From JAZDLC01 sp043802345 (GTDB lineage: Bacteria; Planctomycetota; B15-G4; JADJEK01), in contig JAZDLC010000299.1 of the NCBI GenBank assembly GCA_043802345.1, positions 1-25,649 of the forward strand: DNA of 25,649 bases, written 5' to 3'. Shown piece by piece: positions 7,913-15,365 of this stretch. The notes beneath the pieces were generated by a model. The model searched no databases, had not been told where the DNA came from, and saw nothing but the letters and a program-made list of their open reading frames with translations. Position 1 is the stretch's first letter, and every line of letters starts with the position of its first letter. A program made the translations under genes and the position numbers.

Positions 7913-10231
7913 ATGTCAGTTGGATTCGCAGTAGGTCTGAGAGCTCTACTCGCCGCCCGGACGGTGATGGATATCATCGGCCACAACCTGGCCAACCAGA
8001 ACACCCGGGGTTACTCCCGTCAGGTTGCGATACTGAAGTCGTCGCGGCCGGTGACCGGGAGCCGCATGATCCAGTTCGGTACCGGCGTCGACCTGACCGA
8101 CATCTACTCGGTCGTCAACGAATCGCTGCTCGCCCGCATTCGCGCCGAAGTCTCTCAGGCCAGCCAGTACGAGGCGGAGTCGTCCCTCATGGACCAGGTC
8201 GAGTCGCTGCTGGGCGACCTGACCGAGAACGGAATCGCCTCCAAGCTCCAGGCTCTGTTCAACTCTTCCACCGAAGCTGGATCCGCCCCTGAAGACACCG
8301 TCCTGCGCCAGAACTTCCTGAGCTCGGCTTCCGACCTGGCCCTCGCGTTCCGGCTGAAGGTTTCCGGCCTGGATCAGATGCGGAGCACCTCCCTCCTGGA
8401 GTCGCATACCATCATCACGTCCGCCAACCAGCTCCTCGGGGACGTGGCCTCCCTGAATCGCCGGATCCGGACCCAGGAGGTAGTGGGCACCAGGGCGAAT
8501 GACCTCAAGGACCAGCGCTCCGTGGCATTGGAGCAGCTCTCCGAGCTGATCGGGGCGACCGCGATGCAGCTGCCTGACGGCACGATGAACGTCACGGTCC
8601 AGGGAGTCACACTGGTCTCCGGCGCCTCCGCGACCCTGCTGGAGACACAGGTCGCCTTCCACGGCGGCGTGAGAGTCATGACCATGGGGGGGGCGGTCGA
8701 GGTCAAGTCGCCATCCGGCCAGCTGGCCGGCATCCTGAACATGATCGAAAGGTACCTTCCGGGTCGGGTGTCGGACCTGGACCAGATGGCGCGCAACCTG
8801 ATCCTGGAGATGAACCGGGTTCATGCCCGCGGCGTGCCGGCCACCGGCCCGTTCACTCAGCTTACCTCCTCCTACAGCGTGAAGACCGCTCCCGGGACCG
8901 ACCCGCGGAGCGCGACGCTCGAAAACGCCGGCCTGCCGTTCGACCTTCAGAGCGGCACCTTCTCCATTGCGGTCAGCAACCTGGCCCGCGGAGACGTGCA
9001 GCGGTTCGACATCCCTGTCGATCCCTCCAACGATTCGGTCCAGGATCTGCTGGACTCCATCAACGCCGTTCCGCAACTCAACGCCTTCCTGGACGGGGTG
9101 GGCAAGCTTCACATCAAGGCCAACTCGGGGTACGGATTCGACTTCTCGCAACGACTCGACACGCTGCCGGTCGAAGGCGGGACTTTTGGCGACGGCGCCG
9201 CCACGATCGTCGGAGAGAACTTCCCGGCGAATCTCACCAACGGGGCCCAGTTGACCGTCGCCGTGGACGGAGGAGCTCCTCAGACCATCACCTTCAACGC
9301 GGCCGATTTCGTCAACATCAACGCGGCCACCGCGGATGAGGTCGCCGACGTGTTCAACGCCCAGGCGGTCGGCATGACCGCGTCGGTGGTGGACGGCCGG
9401 CTGGTGCTGCAGTCGAACGCCAGCGGCTCGGCCTCCTCCCTTGCAGTCGTTGATGGAGCCTCCTCTCCCGCCGCCGCCATGAATCTCCCGCTGGCCGGGT
9501 TCGGAACCGACACGCCCGTGCAGGTCACGATCACGGGGATCACTGACTCGGATGCGCCGCATCAGTTCACCTTCAAGGCGAAGGGTGATGGCGACATCGG
9601 GATCAGCCCCGGGCTCGAGGTGGAGGTGTACGACAACGGCACTCTCCTGACGACGCTGCAGGTGGGAGACGGGTACGAACCAGGTTCGCCCATCGAGGTG
9701 ATCGATGGCGTCTACATCGAATTCTCCCCCGGCACCATCCAGGGGAGCGCCAATCAGTTCTTCGACCTGTCGACTCCCGGTGACACCGACACCGCGGACG
9801 TCCTGGCGGCCTTCGGACTCAACGCCTTGTTCGAGGGCAGCGACGCCACCACCATCCGGGTCAACCCGTTGCTGGAGTCGAACCCTCACCTGGTCGCGGG
9901 AGCCAGCTTCGGTGGCTCCGGAGACGGCGGCAACTTCCTGGCCATGGCGGAGGTCGCCTCGTCTCCCCTCGCGGGTCTTGGAAACGCCTCGATCACCAGC
10001 TTCTACAATGCGTTCGCGGCCGAGATCGGCACCTCCGCGGCGGGAGCCGCCGCGTCTCTCCAGTCCTCCTCCCTGGTCTTGCTGACCCTGCAGACGCAGC
10101 GGGCGGCGGAATCAGGCGTCAATCAGGACGAGGAACTGCTGAATCTGGAGAAGTTCCAGGACGCCTACGAGGCCGCGGCGAAGTACCTGTCGGTTCTGTC
10201 CGAGCTGGACGACGTGTTGCTGCAACTCTGA
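7913..10231 (+). CDS. flgK: Flagellar hook-filament junction protein FlgK (HAP1), enlarged
   Basis: A 772-residue FlgK from the ATG at 7913, chosen because GAGGAG (7901-7906) precedes it and MSVGFAVGLRALLAARTVMD starts the conserved D0 helix; the open frame upstream overlaps flgN. The family motif is IIGHNLANQNTRGYSRQ, and the C-terminal D0 helix is NLEKFQDAYEAAAKYLSVLS. It joins hook to filament. It is clearly longer than typical FlgK (about 550 residues) because of an enlarged surface region at roughly 380-690. That region holds a flagellin-IN-like repeat (around 420-535: TVAVDGGAPQTITFNAADF, then ATADEVADVFNAQ) and a further beta-rich domain. It lies 22 nt after flgN and 20 nt before flgL. 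Confidence 0.93.
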   Translation: MSVGFAVGLRALLAARTVMDIIGHNLANQNTRGYSRQVAILKSSRPVTGSRMIQFGTGVDLTDIYSVVNESLLARIRAEVSQASQYEAESSLMDQVESLLGDLTENGIASKLQALFNSSTEAGSAPEDTVLRQNFLSSASDLALAFRLKVSGLDQMRSTSLLESHTIITSANQLLGDVASLNRRIRTQEVVGTRANDLKDQRSVALEQLSELIGATAMQLPDGTMNVTVQGVTLVSGASATLLETQVAFHGGVRVMTMGGAVEVKSPSGQLAGILNMIERYLPGRVSDLDQMARNLILEMNRVHARGVPATGPFTQLTSSYSVKTAPGTDPRSATLENAGLPFDLQSGTFSIAVSNLARGDVQRFDIPVDPSNDSVQDLLDSINAVPQLNAFLDGVGKLHIKANSGYGFDFSQRLDTLPVEGGTFGDGAATIVGENFPANLTNGAQLTVAVDGGAPQTITFNAADFVNINAATADEVADVFNAQAVGMTASVVDGRLVLQSNASGSASSLAVVDGASSPAAAMNLPLAGFGTDTPVQVTITGITDSDAPHQFTFKAKGDGDIGISPGLEVEVYDNGTLLTTLQVGDGYEPGSPIEVIDGVYIEFSPGTIQGSANQFFDLSTPGDTDTADVLAAFGLNALFEGSDATTIRVNPLLESNPHLVAGASFGGSGDGGNFLAMAEVASSPLAGLGNASITSFYNAFAAEIGTSAAGAAASLQSSSLVLLTLQTQRAAESGVNQDEELLNLEKFQDAYEAAAKYLSVLSELDDVLLQL

Positions 10232-10251
10232 GTTTTCATCCGGAGACTGGT

Positions 10252-11718
10252 ATGACCTACCGCATCACTCCTTCCGTCCTCTTCCAGAGGGCTCTGTTCG
10301 ATGTGACTGGAGCCTATGCGAGATTCGCCAGGGCCCAGAACCAGATCTCCACCGGGCGGCGAATCAGAGTCTTCTCCGACGATCCCTCCGCCGCCTCGAG
10401 GGCCCTCGACCTGAGGACGACCATCGCCAAGACGGCGCAATCCCGGGAATCCGTCACCTCGGCCCGGCTGGCGACCGACTCTCAGGCGGCGATTCTCGAG
10501 GAGGTCTCCACCCTGATCATTGACGCCAGGGCGCGGGCCGAGGAAGCCGCCAACGGTTCGAAGAGCCCCTCCGACCTCGCGGCCATCGCCTCGGAAATCA
10601 ACAGCATCCTGGACCAGGTGGTGGGCCGGGCCAACCAGACGCTCGAGGGGCGCTACCTGTTCGCGGGATCGCGCATCGATACCACCCCGTTTCAGATCAC
10701 GAAGTCATTCGAGTCGATCATCTCGGTCAACTACGTGGGGGACGACATTACCCGCAAGGTCAGGCTCGGACCCGCGGACGTGAAGGATGTGGATCTCTCG
10801 GGCCGGGACGCGTTCCTGTCGTACATCCGCGGCGACACGACGATCGCCGGGAGCTTGGGCCTGGTCCCGTCCGTGGCGGCCAATGACACGATGGTCGGCG
10901 ACGAGAAGCTGGTCGTGGCCCATACGAGCACGGTGATCGGCGATGGCCTCGGGCCCGGAGGCGGGGACGCGCTCAGCGGCATCGTGCCCGGTCTGTCGAC
11001 CGCCGCCGACACCATCATCGGGACCACGGGAACGCACCGGCTCACCGTGGCCGTGGAGAACTCCGGGGAGTACACGATTCGCCTGGACGACGGCACCTCG
11101 GTTCCCCTCGACATCACAAAAACTGATCTGACCCTGACGAACGTCGCTGGTGAGAAGATCCATGTCGATCTGACCGGCATGACTCCCGGCTTCACGGGCA
11201 CGATCGACCTGGTGGGAAACGGACAGATCCAGGGCGGGGGGGGGACGCCCCAGACCCTCACGTTCACGAGCGACTTCGTGCTTCAGGACGGCGCCGGAAG
11301 GGTGGTGCATCTGGACACCACCGGGCTGCATGGCGCCGGCGAGTCGCTGGCGGTCTTCCCGGGCACGGAATCGGTTTTCGAGGTGCTGATCAGCCTCAGG
11401 GACGAGATCGAGGGGAACAGCGGCTTCTCCTCGGTGGGCCGCGAGGCGCGCATCCAGAGCATTCTGGGAGCCCTGGACCGGGATCACCAGGGGATCCTGG
11501 GAGCGCTCGCCAAGCTCGGTGCCAGGAGCGCGTCGTTCGACCGCATCGCCAACTCCTTGAGCCTGTTCGAGCTGTCGCTGGAGGAGAAGCGAGGCGACCT
11601 GGAGGATGCCGACATCTTCCAGGCGTCGCTGGATCTGTCGCAGGCGGAGAATGCTTATCAGGCGGCGCTCATGGCGGCGTCGAAGCTGAACGGACCGAGC
11701 CTGTTGAACTACATGTAG
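10252..11718 (+). CDS. flgL: Flagellar hook-filament junction protein FlgL (HAP3)
   Basis: A 488-residue flagellin-fold protein. The N-terminal D0/D1 motif is QNQISTGRRIRVFSDDPSAA and the mid region has LEGRYLFAGSRIDTTPF, diagnostic of FlgL. The C-terminal helix (FQASLDLSQAENAYQAALMA) completes the coiled coil. It is the second junction protein between FlgK and flagellin. At about 320 residues typical FlgL is much shorter; the excess is a beta-rich central insert (roughly 200-360, with GTHRLTVAVENSGEYTIRLD). It is the last gene of the operon, and the 597 bp that follow are gene-free. Confidence 0.92.
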   Translation: MTYRITPSVLFQRALFDVTGAYARFARAQNQISTGRRIRVFSDDPSAASRALDLRTTIAKTAQSRESVTSARLATDSQAAILEEVSTLIIDARARAEEAANGSKSPSDLAAIASEINSILDQVVGRANQTLEGRYLFAGSRIDTTPFQITKSFESIISVNYVGDDITRKVRLGPADVKDVDLSGRDAFLSYIRGDTTIAGSLGLVPSVAANDTMVGDEKLVVAHTSTVIGDGLGPGGGDALSGIVPGLSTAADTIIGTTGTHRLTVAVENSGEYTIRLDDGTSVPLDITKTDLTLTNVAGEKIHVDLTGMTPGFTGTIDLVGNGQIQGGGGTPQTLTFTSDFVLQDGAGRVVHLDTTGLHGAGESLAVFPGTESVFEVLISLRDEIEGNSGFSSVGREARIQSILGALDRDHQGILGALAKLGARSASFDRIANSLSLFELSLEEKRGDLEDADIFQASLDLSQAENAYQAALMAASKLNGPSLLNYM

Positions 11719-11887
11719 CGCGGTTCGGTTGGGGTTGTGGTTGGTGTGGGCGGCTTGAGTCCAGGGTGGTGGTGACGGTTCTGGGTGGCTCTCGGTCGCG
11801 CTTCCTGGGCGGGCCAGGCTGGGGATGAGGACGTGTGCATTCCGGGCGCGACGAACGGGCAGGGTCCTGCTGGCGGGGAAGGCGAGT

Positions 11888-11930
11888 GGTTCGGCGCGGG
11901 TTCGGCGCGGGTTCGAGGAGGTTCGCGTCC
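11888..11930 (+). repeat. Four GGTTCG-headed direct repeats, period about 11 bp
   Basis: GGTTCGGCGCG occurs twice in perfect tandem (11888-11898, 11899-11909), followed by GGTTCGAGGA and GGTTCGCGTCC. The 10-11 bp period matches one helical turn. Confidence 0.6.
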
Positions 11931-12163
11931 AGGGGGACTCCTGTTGGGAGTTCTTCCCGGCCCGCCCGGGAAGGGCGGCCGAGAGCACCTGAGTTCTCTT
12001 CCTGAAGGCTGGGGGGCTGGACCGCTTCGCTTCTTGCGAACTTCCACACCCGGTGAACATTTCGCCAGGTGATGATTCACTACCCATTCCGATGCCGACA
12101 CTGACGCCGATTCCTGCGCGCCCCGCGAACGGACATCCCCTACCCCCGTTCGCGCCCCCGCTG

Positions 12164-12192
12164 TTGATTGAGATCGCCGTTCAACGTAGGCT
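12164..12192 (+). promoter_or_regulatory. Sigma-70-like promoter of the PLP lyase gene
   Basis: TTGATT (12164-12169), a 17-nt spacer and TAGGCT (12187-12192). Initiation near 12199 would give a leader of about 115 nt. The -35 is good and the -10 only fair. Confidence 0.4.
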
Positions 12193-12315
12193 GCACCAAA
12201 AGGACGCTGGCGCCATTTTGTCGTTTGCTCCACGACCGGCTTCGCTCCCGAATCGTCGAGTCGCGGCTGAAACAACGCCCCGCCCCACCGAAACTCACGT
12301 CCAGAGAGAAACGTC

Positions 12316-13545
12316 ATGACCAACCTGAAGAACCTCGCCCCCGAGTCGATTGCCGTCCACGCCGGTAACACCAAGACCGAGTTCCTGGCCGCCGTGCCTC
12401 CGATCTACCAGACCTCGACCTTCGCGTTCGAGAGCGCCGAGCAGGGGGCTGCATTGTTCGCGGGTGAGCGGAAGGGGTACATCTACAGCCGCATGTTGAA
12501 CCCGACCGTCGAGGCGCTCGAGAACTCCGTGGCGGCTCTCGAGGGGGGGCACGCAGGCCTCGCGTGCGGCAGTGGCATGGCCGCGATCAGCACGTCCCTG
12601 ATGGCGCTGCTGAAAAGCGGCGACCATGTCGTCTGCAGCGAGGCGGTCTACGGCCCGACCTGCACCCTGGTGGACGGCATTCTCGCCCGGTTCGGTATCG
12701 AATCGAGCCTCGTCGACACGGCCAATCTGGATGAGGTGCGAGCTGCCATCAAACCGAACACCAAGGTCGTCTACGTGGAGACGCCCTGCAACCCGACCCT
12801 GCTCATCTCCGATCTCGAGCAGATCTCGAAGCTGGCGCATGGGGGCGGCGCACTGGTCGTGGTCGACAACACCTTCATGAGCCCGGTGCTGCAGCGGCCG
12901 TTCGACTTCGGTGTCGATGTGGTGGTTCACAGCCTGACGAAGTTCCTGAACGGTCACGCCGACGTGGTTGGCGGCATGATCGTGGTCCGGGACCAGGAGA
13001 TGTACACCCGCATGAGGAAGACCCTGAACCACCTCGGCGGTGTGCTGCCGCCGATGGAGGCGTTCCTGGTACACCGCGGCATCAGGACGCTGGCGCTCCG
13101 CATGCAGCGGAGCACCGAGAACGCACAGAAGATCGCCGAATATCTGGAAGCGCACGCGTCGGTCGACTGGGTCCGCTACCCCGGTCTGAAGAGCCATCCT
13201 CAGTACGAACTCGCGGCGAGACAGATGAAGGCGCCGGGCGGAATCATCAGCTTCGAGCTTTCCGGTGGGATCGACGCCGGGCGCTGCATGATGAACTCCG
13301 TGAAGCTATGCACCCTGGCGGTCAGCCTCGGTGGTGTGGAAACCCTGATCCAGCATCCCGCCAGCATGACCCACGCATCGATGGGCGCGGCAGCCCGCAA
13401 GCAGGCGCATATCACGGACGGACTCGTCCGCTTGAGCGTCGGCATCGAGAGCGCGGACGACCTGATTGCCGATCTCGACCAGGCACTGGTGGCCGCCTCC
13501 AAGGAACACGCCTGCAGTTGCGCCAGCGTGGAACCCGCTGTCTAG
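12316..13545 (+). CDS. PLP-dependent trans-sulfuration family enzyme (methionine gamma-lyase / cystathionine gamma-lyase-like)
   Basis: A 409-residue fold-type I PLP enzyme of the Cys/Met metabolism family. Visible features: YxR at Y57/R59 (IYSRMLNPT), cofactor aspartate D184 (VVVDNTF), the PLP lysine K209 (HSLTKFLNGH), and the closing SLGGVETLIQHPASMTH and GLVRLSVGIE motifs. The overall text resembles methionine gamma-lyase. However, the position equivalent to the active-site Cys116 of that enzyme (YGCT) reads YGPT here, so the elimination substrate (methionine, cystathionine, homocysteine or an O-acyl-homoserine) cannot be fixed. It acts in the cytoplasm on sulfur amino acids. GAGAGA precedes the ATG. 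It ends in an unusual Cys-containing tail (ACSCASVEPAV). It appears to be monocistronic. Confidence 0.88.
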   Translation: MTNLKNLAPESIAVHAGNTKTEFLAAVPPIYQTSTFAFESAEQGAALFAGERKGYIYSRMLNPTVEALENSVAALEGGHAGLACGSGMAAISTSLMALLKSGDHVVCSEAVYGPTCTLVDGILARFGIESSLVDTANLDEVRAAIKPNTKVVYVETPCNPTLLISDLEQISKLAHGGGALVVVDNTFMSPVLQRPFDFGVDVVVHSLTKFLNGHADVVGGMIVVRDQEMYTRMRKTLNHLGGVLPPMEAFLVHRGIRTLALRMQRSTENAQKIAEYLEAHASVDWVRYPGLKSHPQYELAARQMKAPGGIISFELSGGIDAGRCMMNSVKLCTLAVSLGGVETLIQHPASMTHASMGAAARKQAHITDGLVRLSVGIESADDLIADLDQALVAASKEHACSCASVEPAV

Positions 13546-13609
13546 CCCAGCCAGACGCCCGCGGTACGACAGCAAGGAACGAACTCTGCCCGGTTGGGCC
13601 ATCAGACGG

Positions 13610-13638
13610 TTGAGGCGGAGGCGGGAACTCTCTACTCT
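13610..13638 (+). promoter_or_regulatory. Sigma-70-like promoter of the UGA-containing lipoprotein gene
   Basis: TTGAGG (13610-13615), a 17-nt spacer and TACTCT (13633-13638), about 38 nt before the GTG start. The match is moderate. Confidence 0.35.
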
Positions 13639-13676
13639 GTCGCCCTTGAAGTCACCAGGCCCGCAAGGAGAACACA

Positions 13677-14246
13677 GTGAAAGGTCGATGGTCCGGCAGG
13701 ATTCTCCCGGTGGGGGCTCTGGCGTTGCTGCTTTCGTTCTCTCCCGGATGTACCTACATGTATGATCGGGGCGCGGACGCGCTGGAGATCCTCGACTTCG
13801 GGGTGACCTGGTCGAAGGAGCCGTACGGGTCGCTGAGCGTCTGCCTGCTCGGTCTGGCCTCGATCGGCGCCGGCAAGATGGACGGTGGGTTCTTCGGGAT
13901 CGGCGGCGGCCGGGCCGGGGTCATGCGTCACTACCAGCGGAACATCGGCCTGCTGCTCTGGAGCTACGACGAGGTCGGGTGGGGAGACAAGGTCGATCCG
14001 GACGACCCGGACACCCTGTATCGGTACTACATCGGTCCGATCGGCTGGTTCGGCTACCCGGAGCGCCTGCCCGACTACAGCTTTGCCTGAACGAAATACC
14101 TCCACGTGGTCTACGTGGGCATCTTGCTCAACTTCCGAGTCACCGAGATCATCGACTTCCTGGGCGGCTGGTTCTTGCTCGATCTCGCGGGTGACGACAC
14201 CGGCGGAACCAACGACTGGCCCTGGCGCACCGACAACCCCCGTGAA
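13677..14246 (+). CDS. Small membrane lipoprotein with in-frame UGA; candidate selenoprotein
   Basis: GTG start with AAGGAG at 13665-13670. The N-terminus is a signal peptide with a weak lipobox ending at C25 (SFSPGC; Ser at -3 is atypical), then TYMYDRGADALEILDFGVTW and glycine-rich, probably beta-structured sequence. At codon 138 the frame hits TGA (14088-14090). The same frame then continues as TKYLHVVYVGILLNFRVTEI and IIDFLGGWFLLDLAGDD to a TGA at 14244-14246, giving 189 residues. In the 44 codons after the UGA, 39 end in G or C, as expected for coding DNA here. From memory, related lipoproteins have PDYxxxC followed by a Tyr/His-Leu-Gly pattern at this place, which would align the UGA with a cysteine; this was not checked. 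A SECIS-like hairpin follows. Alternatives are a nonsense mutation (pseudogene) or a sequencing error. A one-base shift in the CCCC at 14220-14223 would give a longer tail ending at 14280. Confidence 0.6.
14088..14090 (+). other. In-frame UGA, putative selenocysteine codon (residue 138)
   Basis: TGA interrupts an otherwise continuous, protein-like frame. The context is PDYSFA-U-TKYLHVV. TGA is used as an ordinary stop by several genes of this window, so general reassignment to Trp or Gly is unlikely and local recoding would be needed. Confidence 0.5.
14101..14119 (+). promoter_or_regulatory. SECIS-like hairpin
   Basis: TCCACGT (14101-14107) pairs with ACGTGGG (14113-14119) in 7 bp, one of them G-U, around the 5-nt loop GGTCT (14108-14112). 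The loop starts 17 nt after the UGA. Bacterial SECIS elements are hairpins just 3' of the UGA, with a G in the first loop positions about 16-37 nt away. As I recall it, the E. coli fdhF element has the loop AGGUCU at nearly the same distance. The bulged U of the E. coli upper stem is not seen here. Confidence 0.5.
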
Positions 14247-14282
14247 AACGAGACTCCGCGCCCCGACCTGCCCTGGTAACCG

Positions 14283-15281
14283 TTGCAGACGGCCGGCCTC
14301 CCGATCGATCCCCTGCCGGCGCTGCTCGCTGAACCCGGCCCGGCGTTGAACTACTTCGTGAGACGGGATCTGCTCGGCGAGGAGGTGCCGGAGATCGAAC
14401 AGGTCTGGGACTCCGCTGAGGTCCGGCAGAGCCTGCGTGGCCAGCAGGAGGATGGCTCCTGGCCGAAGAAGAGGACGCAGCCAGATGTCTGGCCGGGCTG
14501 GCACTACCCTCTGTTCGAGACCTGGAAGCGGCTGCGAGTCCTGGTGCAGCAGTATCAACTGACCGTGGAGCATCCTGGATGCCGCGCTGCCTGCGAGTTC
14601 GTGCTGTCGTGCCAGCAGGAGGAAGGAGACATCCGCGGTCTGCTCGCCAACCAGTACGCCACGTACTACACCGGCGCCCTGACCTACCTTCTCATCCGCG
14701 CCGGGCTTGCGGACGACCCGCGGGTGCATGCGGCTCTCGACTGGCTTCTGAGCATTCGTCAGGACGATGGCGGCTGGTCGCTTGCGATGATCGATCACAA
14801 TCTCTCCCGCGAGGAACAGCACCGGCTCTCGACGCAGTACGCCCCTCCGCTTGAACCGGACCGATCCAGACCGTTCACCCACATGGTCACCGGAATGGTC
14901 CTGCGCGCCTTCGCCGCGCACGAGGGGTATCGCAACCGCGAGGAGATCCAGCATGCCGGCCGTCTGCTGAAGTCCCGTTTCTTCCAGCCGGACAGTTCCA
15001 GTTCCTACAAGGCCGCCGCCTACTGGACGATCTTCAATTGGCCGTACTGGTGGAACGACCTCGTGAGCGCGCTCGACTCCCTGGAACAGCTTCGACTCCC
15101 TGCCGACGACCCTGAAATCGCGGCCGGGTTGGCCTGGTTCTTCGAGCACCAGCGCAAGGATGGCCTGTTCGACTTGACCTCGATCAACGGCCGTACGGCG
15201 ACCGGCCCGCGCGCAGCGACCCAGCGAGGCTGGACCGGCCTGAACATCGTCAAGCTAATTCGCCGCTTTGCGGCACCATGA
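14283..15281 (+). CDS. Terpene-cyclase / prenyltransferase-like alpha/alpha-toroid protein
   Basis: A 332-residue protein with repeats of the squalene-hopene cyclase and prenyltransferase beta-subunit type: RGQQEDGSWPKK, SIRQDDGGWSLAM and EHQRKDGLFDLTS are QW-like turns spaced along the chain, with helical pairs between them. The catalytic DxDD of squalene-hopene cyclases is not seen, and the length is about half of a full cyclase, so a catalytic terpenoid role is doubtful; a single-barrel binding or lyase function is possible. The start is uncertain: TTG at 14283 is the first usable start after the stop at 14246, with no good ribosome site, so translation may be coupled to the gene upstream. 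Confidence 0.7.
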   Translation: MQTAGLPIDPLPALLAEPGPALNYFVRRDLLGEEVPEIEQVWDSAEVRQSLRGQQEDGSWPKKRTQPDVWPGWHYPLFETWKRLRVLVQQYQLTVEHPGCRAACEFVLSCQQEEGDIRGLLANQYATYYTGALTYLLIRAGLADDPRVHAALDWLLSIRQDDGGWSLAMIDHNLSREEQHRLSTQYAPPLEPDRSRPFTHMVTGMVLRAFAAHEGYRNREEIQHAGRLLKSRFFQPDSSSSYKAAAYWTIFNWPYWWNDLVSALDSLEQLRLPADDPEIAAGLAWFFEHQRKDGLFDLTSINGRTATGPRAATQRGWTGLNIVKLIRRFAAP

Positions 15282-15330
15282 CAACGCCGGAGAATGCCCG
15301 CGTTTTCTTCCAGTCACCGCCTGTCAGCGG

Positions 15331-15336
15331 TATCCT
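15331..15336 (+). promoter_or_regulatory. Possible -10 element of the dehydrogenase/CoA-transferase pair
   Basis: TATCCT lies 29 nt before the ATG at 15366. A -35 at 17-nt spacing (TTCCAG) is poor, so this is tentative. Confidence 0.2.
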
Positions 15337-15365
15337 TCCCACATCATGAACTGGAGGACGTCGCC

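Larger units (their letters stand above)
11719..12315. other. Gene-free 597-bp intergenic region
   Basis: No convincing gene is seen; the short frames here have proline-rich, shadow-like translations. It holds a G/T-rich opening segment (11719-11790), a run of GGTTCG repeats (11888-11930), a GC hairpin without a T-run (11959-11980) and a sigma-70-like promoter for the downstream lyase gene (12164-12192). I recognise no riboswitch. Confidence 0.6.

Noticed and set aside
7946..9889. Long minus-strand frame opposite flgK.
   Set aside because: It is a shadow of the well-supported FlgK; no family motif and no ribosome site.
12053..12319. Small open frames in the gap before the PLP lyase.
   Set aside because: Proline-rich, no ribosome site, overlapping the lyase start and a promoter-like sequence; no sign of a real protein.
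14088..14090. UGA read as Trp or Gly through an altered genetic code.
   Set aside because: TGA terminates several flagellar genes in this window at the expected protein ends, so a general reassignment is not tenable.
15294..15365. Upstream start for the alanine-dehydrogenase-like protein.
   Set aside because: GGAGG at 15353-15357 and the family-like N-terminus with R15 numbering support 15366.
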